Part shown: positions 1 to 5,372 of the stretch, one piece after another | How positions within the stretch are numbered: the stretch's first letter is position 1 | How the letters are laid out: every line of letters begins with the position of its first letter | Assembly: GCA_016202645.1 (NCBI GenBank) | Contig: JACQOF010000007.1 | Location: 1 to 14,063, forward strand | Direction of reading: 5' to 3' | DNA length: 14,063 bases | Source: a bacterium | GTDB taxonomy: Bacteria > Lindowbacteria > 2-12-FULL-62-27 | Translations under genes and position numbers: made by a program | Notes under the pieces: model-generated | Databases searched by the model: none | What the model saw: the letters and a program-made list of their open reading frames with translations, nothing else | What the model was told of the DNA's origin: nothing

Positions 1-27
1 CCCCTTCCCCTTCCCGTTCCCCCTTCC
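1..27. repeat. Short pyrimidine-rich near-tandem hexamer tract
   Basis: The first bases are four imperfect copies of a CCCCTT-type hexamer. They lie directly beyond the stop codon of the MFS gene, so on that gene's coding strand they form a purine-only run. I see no hairpin in it. It may be simple low-complexity 3' sequence, and it is cut by the window edge. Confidence 0.45.
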
Positions 28-1449
28 TCATGTTCGTCCATCCTCCTCTTCGTTGGCACCTTTCTCCAACCGTGGCGGCGCAAGCGGTTCGAATCTCGCG
101 TCGATCGTCGTCCGGAAAAACGCGATCCGGAAGAGACAGCCTGCGTCTGGAGCGCGCTCGACGGATCGCAGCTCACGGAAGGCCGGCCTAAAAAGCAAAA
201 GCGCGGCGAGGCGAAGGCATCCGGAGACGCAAAAGAGGGTGAGAAGCGGGGACGAGAAGTGAAACCGGGTGAGTCCCAAGTCGAGCGCCGCTGGGAGGCG
301 GTCCCCCAGCCACCCGCCGAGAAGTCCTCCCAGAAGAAATCCGGCCGAATTGGTGACGCTGAAATAGGCCACGCATCGGGCGCGCTGGGGCGGGCTGACG
401 GCGTCGAAGACGTAATTGGCGGTGGCGAGGTTGTAACCGGCGCCGGCCGCGCCGACGAAAAAGGCGAAGGCCGCGATGTAGGGGAAGGCGGCCGAAACCG
501 TCAGAAAAAACGGCGCGACTGATATCACCACGCCGCTCACGACCAGCGCCCACTTGTTTCCGAACCGGTCCGTCGTGCGGCCCCAGAATGCCAGCGTCAA
601 AATCTGGGACAGGACCATGAGGCTTGTGACCGCCGTGAACTGCAGATAGCTGAAGTGAAGGTCGCGGAGGATGTAGACGATGAAGAAGGGCGCCGAGACA
701 TGAATGGAAAAATTCATCAGGGCGATCACCGCGGCGAATCTCGCGAAATTCGACCGCCGCATGGACCGGAGAAACGCCAGGTAGCCGAATTGCAATTCCT
801 TCGGCGCCGGATGATAGGGCGGCTCGTACTGAAGCGACAGATACCCCGCCGAGACGAACCGCGCCGCGCTTGCGATCGCGAAGATCGCCAAAAAACCGTA
901 GGCCTGTTGATCGGGAAACTCGGTCTTGAACACATGCAGAATCGTTCCGCCCAGCGCGACGGCGATCACCGTCACCACGTGGCACGCGCGATTGCGACGC
1001 GCGAAATAAATGCCGCGCCGGTCCGGGTGGACCACGTCGCCCATCAGGCTGTTCCAGGGGGGACTGATGAAATGCCCGGCGGCGGCCAGAAGCGCCGCAA
1101 GGCCGATGAAAACAGGCACGGACTGATCGCCGAAGAGACCCGGCAGAAAAAACAGCGGCAACCAGAGCGTGCCTTGAAACACGGCCGCCGGCAGAATGAT
1201 CTTGCGGCGGAATCGGATCAGATCCGTCAGCCACGCCGACACCGTCTGGCTGAGCGCGCCGAGAAAGGGGGGGAGGGACGAGAGGATTCCCATCTGGAGC
1301 GTCGAGGCGCCCAGAAAGAGCGCGTAGGCCCCGATGTAATTCTCGCCGCAGCCCACCATCACCGACCAGGCCATTCCGTCCCGGAGGGAATAGACAAGGC
1401 TTTTCTCCCTCAAGCGCTCCCCGGCATCCATGTCCGCGGGGTGTACCAC
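28..1449 (-). CDS. MFS (major facilitator superfamily) permease, substrate unknown
   Basis: This 473-residue membrane protein has alternating hydrophobic segments that fit about 12 transmembrane helices in two halves, as in the MFS. The clearest family marks are motif-A-like loops: WLTDLIRFRRK near residues 74-83 and GRTTDRFGNK at 290-299. A conserved-looking cytoplasmic stretch, GDVVHPDRRGIYFARRNR, sits at 137-154. The soluble C-terminal tail (about 425-473) is charged and probably cytoplasmic. The start is taken as GTG at 1449, because an AGGGGG Shine-Dalgarno-like run lies about 9 nt upstream; an in-frame ATG at 1431 is possible. The gene is divergent from the Lrp-headed nitrogen operon and shares its AT-rich control region, so common regulation is plausible. 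The substrate cannot be read from the sequence. Family assignment is secure; function is open. Confidence 0.85.
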   Translation of the reverse strand: MVHPADMDAGERLREKSLVYSLRDGMAWSVMVGCGENYIGAYALFLGASTLQMGILSSLPPFLGALSQTVSAWLTDLIRFRRKIILPAAVFQGTLWLPLFFLPGLFGDQSVPVFIGLAALLAAAGHFISPPWNSLMGDVVHPDRRGIYFARRNRACHVVTVIAVALGGTILHVFKTEFPDQQAYGFLAIFAIASAARFVSAGYLSLQYEPPYHPAPKELQFGYLAFLRSMRRSNFARFAAVIALMNFSIHVSAPFFIVYILRDLHFSYLQFTAVTSLMVLSQILTLAFWGRTTDRFGNKWALVVSGVVISVAPFFLTVSAAFPYIAAFAFFVGAAGAGYNLATANYVFDAVSPPQRARCVAYFSVTNSAGFLLGGLLGGWLGDRLPAALDLGLTRFHFSSPLLTLFCVSGCLRLAALLLFRPAFRELRSVERAPDAGCLFRIAFFRTTIDARFEPLAPPRLEKGANEEEDGRT

Positions 1450-1482
1450 CCAGAAAACCCCCTGTCAATTACCCGCTGATAA

Positions 1483-1488
1483 ATTATA
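1483..1488 (-). promoter_or_regulatory. Minus-strand -10 box (TATAAT) for the MFS gene
   Basis: The minus strand carries a perfect TATAAT here, about 34 bp upstream of the MFS GTG start. A weak -35 (TTCAAT, 18-bp spacer) would fall at 1507-1512, inside the palindromic operator-like region. A transcript starting near 1476 would include the AGGGGG ribosome-binding site. This is a motif-based prediction only. Confidence 0.5.
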
Positions 1489-1491
1489 CAT

Positions 1492-1519
1492 ATATTCAAT
1501 ATTATTATTGAATATTGAA
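1492..1519. promoter_or_regulatory. Operator-like AT-rich overlapping palindromes in the divergent promoter region
   Basis: A perfect 10-bp inverted repeat, ATATTCAATA (1492-1501) and TATTGAATAT (1506-1515), has a 4-nt spacer. It overlaps a second perfect 9-bp inverted repeat, TTCAATATT (1495-1503) and AATATTGAA (1511-1519). TATTGAA also occurs as a head-to-tail pair at 1506-1512 and 1513-1519. The site covers the likely -35 region of the MFS promoter and lies about 65-90 bp upstream of the predicted lrp start point. Lrp/AsnC proteins bind AT-rich, roughly palindromic DNA, so the adjacent regulator is the natural candidate ligand; that link is inference. Confidence 0.55.
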
Positions 1520-1546
1520 CATATGAGAAATATTTTAATTTTCTTC

Positions 1547-1575
1547 TTGACAAACGAAAACACGGCAGGTAGTCT
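1547..1575 (+). promoter_or_regulatory. Candidate sigma70-type promoter of the lrp-glnA-amtB-glnK operon
   Basis: A consensus TTGACA (1547-1552) is followed after exactly 17 bp by TAGTCT (1570-1575, 4 of 6 matches to TATAAT). The predicted transcription start falls at about 1582-1583, on the ATG of the regulator gene, which implies a leaderless or nearly leaderless mRNA. No other convincing -10 lies between this -35 and the ATG. Confidence 0.5.
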
Positions 1576-1582
1576 TCGCGGC

Positions 1583-2086
1583 ATGAAAAAAGGCGAAAAC
1601 CCGGCAAAGATCGATCCGGACGACGAGCGCATCATCAACGCGCTTCTATCGGACGCCCGTCAGTCCTACCGCCACATCGCGGCGGGGCTGGGCCTTGCGA
1701 CAGCGACGGTCGCACAGCGCGTCCGGAACCTGGAGCGCCAGAAGGTGCTTCTCGGAGCGGTGCCGGTTTTGAATTTTGAGAAACTGGGGTTTGCCTTCTG
1801 CGTGATCACGCAGGTCAAGATCCATCAGGGCAAGCTGGCGCTGGGGCTTCGGCGACTTGCCGCGAACCCGCACGTGTTCGGGATCTACGACCACACCGGC
1901 GGCACAGACGCCACGGTCCTCGCCCGCTTCCGGGACCGGCAGTCCCTCGACCGCTTTTTGAAACAGCTCCAGGCCGCGCCCCACGTCGAGCGCACGGAGA
2001 CTCAGCTGGTGTTGAACGTCTTTAAGGAATTTATCCGGCGCCTGCCCGATCCGCTGAAGGGTCGGGCGGGCAGCCGCGCTTACTAA
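1583..2086 (+). CDS. Lrp/AsnC-family transcriptional regulator
   Basis: This 167-residue protein has the standard Lrp/AsnC build. An N-terminal winged helix-turn-helix (about 11-60; IDPDDERIINALLSDARQSY followed by the recognition-helix region LATATVAQRVRNLE) is joined to a C-terminal RAM/ligand-binding domain (about 70-148). That domain has the usual effector-loop region IYDHTGGTDATVLARF and a terminal strand ERTETQLVLNVFKE. Length is typical (150-170). I chose ATG 1583 because the protein family begins just before the DPDD helix, and upstream in-frame sequence is AT-rich promoter DNA. There is no good Shine-Dalgarno (only AGGT 12 nt upstream). It heads a run with glnA, amtB and glnK, with 25 bp to glnA, so it probably senses an amino acid or nitrogen signal and controls this operon and perhaps the divergent MFS gene. 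The effector is unknown. Confidence 0.88.
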   Translation: MKKGENPAKIDPDDERIINALLSDARQSYRHIAAGLGLATATVAQRVRNLERQKVLLGAVPVLNFEKLGFAFCVITQVKIHQGKLALGLRRLAANPHVFGIYDHTGGTDATVLARFRDRQSLDRFLKQLQAAPHVERTETQLVLNVFKEFIRRLPDPLKGRAGSRAY

Positions 2087-2092
2087 AAATTG

Positions 2093-2099
2093 AAGGAGG
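2093..2099 (+). promoter_or_regulatory. glnA ribosome-binding site
   Basis: A strong GAAGGAGG-type Shine-Dalgarno lies in the 25-bp gap after the regulator stop codon. Its 12-nt spacing to ATG 2112 is on the long side, but no better in-frame start lies nearer. It contrasts with the SD-less first gene of the operon. Confidence 0.7.
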
Positions 2100-2111
2100 A
2101 TTGACACTGAC

Positions 2112-3560
2112 ATGAGCACGGAAAAAAAGCACACTCCCAAATCTGTTCTGGACATGGCCCGCAAGGCCCGGGCGGAAATGGTCGATTTTCGATTCACGGA
2201 TCTGCTGGGGACCTGGCAGCACATCACTTTTCACATCGGCCAGATCACCGAAAAAATCTTCGCCATGGGCATGGGCTTCGACGGCTCCTCCATCCGGGGC
2301 TTCCAGGCCATCCACGAGTCGGACATGCTTCTCATTCCCGACCCGGCCACCGCCTTTATCGACCCCCTGCTGGAACACCCCACGCTGGTCCTGATCTGCA
2401 ACATCAAGGATCCCGTCTCGTCGAAGTTCTACAGCCGGGACCCGAGGCACATCGGCCAGAAAGCGGAGGCCTATCTGACCCAGAGCGGGATCGGAAACGG
2501 ATCTCTCTGGGGACCGGAAGCCGAATTTTTCGTCTTTGACAGCGTTCAGGTTGATCTTCAATCCAACAGCGCGTCTTACCGGGTGGATTCGGTCGAGGGC
2601 ATCTGGAACTCCGGAAGGGAGGAACACCCTAATCTGGGGTACAAGGTCCGTTACAAAGAAGGTTATTTTCCGTGCCCTCCGACCGACACCCTTCTCGATT
2701 TCAGGTCCGAGGTACTCCTGAAGTGCCGGTCCATCGGAGCCGACTGCTATCTGCACCACCATGAAGTCGCCACGGCCGGCCAGGGCGAGATCGCCGTGGG
2801 CGCCAAATCGCTGGTCAGCGCGGCGGACCAGTTGATGGCATTCAAGTACATGATCAAGAACATCGCCCGGGCGAGAAACAAAACCGTCACCTTCATGCCC
2901 AAGCCCCTCTTCGGAGACAACGGCAACGGCATGCACACTCATCAGAGTCTTTGGAAAGGCGCGACGAATCTTTTTTATGATGCCAAAGGCTACGCCGGAC
3001 TTTCCAAACTTGCGCTCTGGTACGTCGGGGGCCTGCTCAAGCACGCCCCGGCGCTCTGCGGCATCTGCAGTCCGTCCACCAACTCCTACAAGCGCCTGGT
3101 GCCGGGCTACGAGGCGCCGGTGAATCTGGCGTATTCCAAGCGGAATCGGTCCGCGGCGGTGCGTATTCCGACTTACACGGTCATGAGCGCGGCGGATGAA
3201 GCCAAGGGCAAGCGCGTCGAGTATCGTCCGCCCGATCCTTCCTGCAACGCCTACCTCGCATTTTCGGCCTTGCTCATGGCGGGGTTGGACGGCATCCAGA
3301 AAAAGATCGATCCGGGCAAGCCTCTGGAGAAAGACATTTTCGAGCTGGGGAAAGTGGAGCTTGAAAAGGTCCCGCAGGTTCCGGGATCGCTGGAAGAGGC
3401 GCTCCGGAATCTGGAGAAGGATTCGGAATTTCTTTTGAAGGGCGGCGTGTTTACGGAAGACCTGCTGGAGACATGGATTTCCTACAAGCGGAAGAAAGAG
3501 GCCGACCTGATCCGGATGAGGCCGCATCCGGCCGAGGTCCACCTGTACTACGACTGCTGA
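2112..3560 (+). CDS. glnA: Glutamine synthetase type I, apparently lacking the adenylylation tyrosine
   Basis: This 482-residue enzyme forms glutamine from glutamate, ammonium and ATP in the cytoplasm. Type I signatures are in order: beta-grasp MGFDGSSIRGF (54-64), metal-site EAEFF (136-140), HHEVATAGQGEI (217-227), GNGMHTHQSLW (271-281), the ATP/glutamate region NRSAAVRIP (345-353), and EYRPPDPS (370-377). Length and the C-terminus GGVFTEDLLETWI fit the GSI-beta form. In that form the adenylylated Tyr (Tyr397 in E. coli, within NLYDLP) lies just after the KIDPG segment. Here the matching position is Phe410 in KDIFELG, so GlnE-type AMP modification should not occur. It is transcribed with the upstream regulator and with amtB and glnK (25-bp gap to amtB). 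Identity is near certain; loss of adenylylation is inferred from the alignment. Confidence 0.97.
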   Translation: MSTEKKHTPKSVLDMARKARAEMVDFRFTDLLGTWQHITFHIGQITEKIFAMGMGFDGSSIRGFQAIHESDMLLIPDPATAFIDPLLEHPTLVLICNIKDPVSSKFYSRDPRHIGQKAEAYLTQSGIGNGSLWGPEAEFFVFDSVQVDLQSNSASYRVDSVEGIWNSGREEHPNLGYKVRYKEGYFPCPPTDTLLDFRSEVLLKCRSIGADCYLHHHEVATAGQGEIAVGAKSLVSAADQLMAFKYMIKNIARARNKTVTFMPKPLFGDNGNGMHTHQSLWKGATNLFYDAKGYAGLSKLALWYVGGLLKHAPALCGICSPSTNSYKRLVPGYEAPVNLAYSKRNRSAAVRIPTYTVMSAADEAKGKRVEYRPPDPSCNAYLAFSALLMAGLDGIQKKIDPGKPLEKDIFELGKVELEKVPQVPGSLEEALRNLEKDSEFLLKGGVFTEDLLETWISYKRKKEADLIRMRPHPAEVHLYYDC

Positions 3561-3573
3561 GTCCGTACAGCCG

Positions 3574-3581
3574 AAAGGAGG
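3574..3581 (+). promoter_or_regulatory. amtB ribosome-binding site
   Basis: AAAGGAGG lies in the 25-bp glnA-amtB gap, 4 nt before ATG 3586 and 13 nt before the alternative in-frame ATG 3595. The spacing favours 3586. Confidence 0.7.
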
Positions 3582-3585
3582 CCAC

Positions 3586-4923
3586 ATGGCGGCGATGGTG
3601 AAGCGATTTCCGTTCTGGTTTTTCGTCGGGTTTCTCTCCTGCGTCGTGATGGCCACCGTCGTCGCGGCGGAGGATGGATCAACCCATATCGACACCGGCG
3701 ACACCGCATGGGTGCTGATGAGCGCCGCGATGGTCCTTCTCATGACGCCGGGCCTGGCGTTCTTTTATGGAGGGCTGGTCCGGAGAAAAAACGTCCTCTC
3801 GGTGCTCATGCAGTGCTTCATGATCCTCTGCCTCATCACCCTTCAGTGGGTCCTCTTCGGCTACAGCCTCGCCTTCGGCCCGGACGCGGCTGGCCGCGGA
3901 TTCATCGGGAATCTCGACTGGTTCGGGCTCAAGGGCGTGGGACTCGATCCCAATCCGGACTACGCCGCGACGATTCCCCACCAGGCCTTCATGATCTTTC
4001 AGGCCATGTTCGCCGTCATCACGCCCGCGCTGATTCTCGGCGCGTTCGCGGAACGGATGAAATTCGGCGCGTTCTGCGCATTCTCCCTCCTCTGGGCGAC
4101 CTTCGTCTACGATCCGGTCTGCCACTGGGTCTGGGGCGTCGGCGGAATGCTCAGGCAGTCGGGCGCGCTGGACTTCGCGGGCGGCACGGTCGTCCATATC
4201 AACGCGGGCGTTGCGGCGCTGGCGACCGCGCTGGTCCTCGGGAAACGCCAGGGATATCCGGACACCATGTCTCCGCCCCACAATCTGCCCTTTGCCGTCC
4301 TCGGCGCCGGGCTTCTCTGGTTCGGCTGGTTCGGCTTCAACGCCGGGTCGGCGCTCGGAGCGGGCGCGGTCGCGACGAACGCTTTTGTCGTCACCCATGT
4401 GGCGACCGCCGCCGCGGGCCTGACGTGGGCCCTCATGGACTGGATCATCAACACCCGGCCCACCGTGCTCGGCATGATCACCGGCGCGGTGGCAGGACTG
4501 GTCGCCATCACGCCCGCGGCGGGATTCGTCAACGCCGTAGGCGCAATCTGGATCGGCATCGGCTCGGCCTTCTTCTGCTACCTGATGGTGACCTTCGTCA
4601 AAACAAAACTCGGCTATGACGATTCCCTTGACGCGTTCGGCGTCCACGGCATCGGCGGCATCTGGGGCGCGCTTGCCACCGGACTTTTTGCCACGACGGC
4701 CGTGAACGGGGCGGGCGCGAACGGCCTCTTCCATGGAAATCCGGGGCTTCTTCTCGTCCAAGCCAAAGCCGTCACCCTCACGATGGTCTACTCCTTCTTC
4801 GCGACCTACATCCTGCTGAAAATTGTCAACGCCGTCGCAGGTCTCAGGCCCACGACCCAGGAAGAACGCATCGGCCTCGATCTCACCCAGCACCGCGAGG
4901 CCGCGTACACCCTGCTCGAATGA
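3586..4923 (+). CDS. amtB: Ammonium transporter, Amt/MEP/Rh family
   Basis: This 445-residue channel protein conducts ammonium across the inner membrane as a trimer with 11 TM helices per subunit. It begins with a likely cleaved signal peptide (residues 1-28, hydrophobic core then VVAAED). Family marks are the [12 protein letters not shown] loop (58-69), gate Phe142 in [24 protein letters not shown] with Asp196 and the first pore His204, [10 protein letters not shown] (247-256), and [11 protein letters not shown] with the second pore His354. The C-terminal tail [14 protein letters not shown] matches the segment that contacts GlnK in E. coli AmtB. The glnK start codon overlaps its stop, so the channel and its gatekeeper are translationally coupled. 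There is no fused sensor or extra domain. Confidence 0.97.
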   Translation: MAAMVKRFPFWFFVGFLSCVVMATVVAAEDGSTHIDTGDTAWVLMSAAMVLLMTPGLAFFYGGLVRRKNVLSVLMQCFMILCLITLQWVLFGYSLAFGPDAAGRGFIGNLDWFGLKGVGLDPNPDYAATIPHQAFMIFQAMFAVITPALILGAFAERMKFGAFCAFSLLWATFVYDPVCHWVWGVGGMLRQSGALDFAGGTVVHINAGVAALATALVLGKRQGYPDTMSPPHNLPFAVLGAGLLWFGWFGFNAGSALGAGAVATNAFVVTHVATAAAGLTWALMDWIINTRPTVLGMITGAVAGLVAITPAAGFVNAVGAIWIGIGSAFFCYLMVTFVKTKLGYDDSLDAFGVHGIGGIWGALATGLFATTAVNGAGANGLFHGNPGLLLVQAKAVTLTMVYSFFATYILLKIVNAVAGLRPTTQEERIGLDLTQHREAAYTLLE

Positions 4924-5261
4924 AGTACATCATCGCGGTCATCCAGCCCGACCGGCTCGACGATGTCCTGCGCCTCCTCACCGAACGGGAGATCCATCTC
5001 GTCACCGTGGTGAATGTCCTCGGGCGGGGAAGGCAGAAGGGAATTTCGGAAGTCTACCGAAGCCACAAGGAAGCGGGGAGTCTTCTGAAGAAGGTCAAGC
5101 TGGAAATTGCCGTGAACGAAGCTTTCGTGAAGCCGGCCATTGAAGCCATCACGGAAGGCGCCCGGACGGGACAGATCGGGGACGGGAAAATTTTTGTCCT
5201 CGATCTGCCCGAATGCATTCGCATCCGCACGGGAGAATCCGGCGGCATCGCCATCGGATAA
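4920..5261 (+). CDS. glnK: PII nitrogen regulatory protein (GlnK-type), no uridylylation tyrosine
   Basis: This 113-residue PII signal protein is a homotrimer that binds ATP/ADP and 2-oxoglutarate and, next to amtB, gates the ammonium channel. Residue numbering matches E. coli PII without gaps: Gln39 (2-oxoglutarate), Lys58, [11 protein letters not shown] (83-93, with Lys90), and Arg101/Arg103 in IRIRTGE are all present. The T-loop reads YRSHKEAG instead of YRGAEYMV, so position 51 is Glu, not the uridylylated Tyr. Arg47, which plugs the AmtB pore, is kept. The ATG overlaps the amtB stop by 4 nt (ATGA), and no separate strong Shine-Dalgarno is seen, so coupling is likely. It is the last gene of the operon and is convergent with gltB. 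Confidence 0.95.
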   Translation: MKYIIAVIQPDRLDDVLRLLTEREIHLVTVVNVLGRGRQKGISEVYRSHKEAGSLLKKVKLEIAVNEAFVKPAIEAITEGARTGQIGDGKIFVLDLPECIRIRTGESGGIAIG

Positions 5262-5310
5262 CACCTTCGAGAGGGGGGTGGACGCCATTCGAGTCCCGAG
5301 GGGGTCATTC

Positions 5311-5350
5311 TGACACTTTGACACTTTCGGCGAATGTCAATAATGTCAAT
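5311..5350. repeat. Intergenic palindrome made of direct repeats (possible bidirectional 3' hairpin)
   Basis: This lies in the 111-bp gap between the converging glnK and gltB ends. The left half is two exact 8-bp copies of TGACACTT (5311-5318, 5319-5326). The right half is two copies of TGTCAATA (5335-5342 and 5344-5351). TGACA and TGTCA pair as nested stems: 5319-5323 with 5335-5339, and 5311-5315 with 5344-5348, around a CGGC-containing loop. It could act as a bidirectional terminator, though there is no long T tract, or as a paired protein-binding site. Nothing else is recognisable in the gap. Confidence 0.45.
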
Positions 5351-5372
5351 ACCCGGCCCCACTTCCACGCGA

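Noticed and set aside
188-1468. Long second reading frame overlapping the MFS gene on the same strand
   Set aside because: It is Arg/Gly/Pro-rich with no membrane or domain pattern, as expected from a shifted frame in GC-rich DNA; the MFS frame is clearly the real one.
2031-3743. 570-residue open frame opposite glnA
   Set aside because: Antisense shadow of a highly conserved gene; composition rich in Arg, Val and Gly, with no recognisable fold.
3679-4893. 404-residue open frame opposite amtB
   Set aside because: Extremely rich in Glu, Arg, Asp and Gly and fully contained within amtB on the other strand; an artefact of GC-rich codon use.
5262-5310. Classical rho-independent terminator after glnK
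   Set aside because: The G-rich stretches here do not form a clear GC stem followed by a T tract; only the nested TGACA/TGTCA palindrome further on is convincing.
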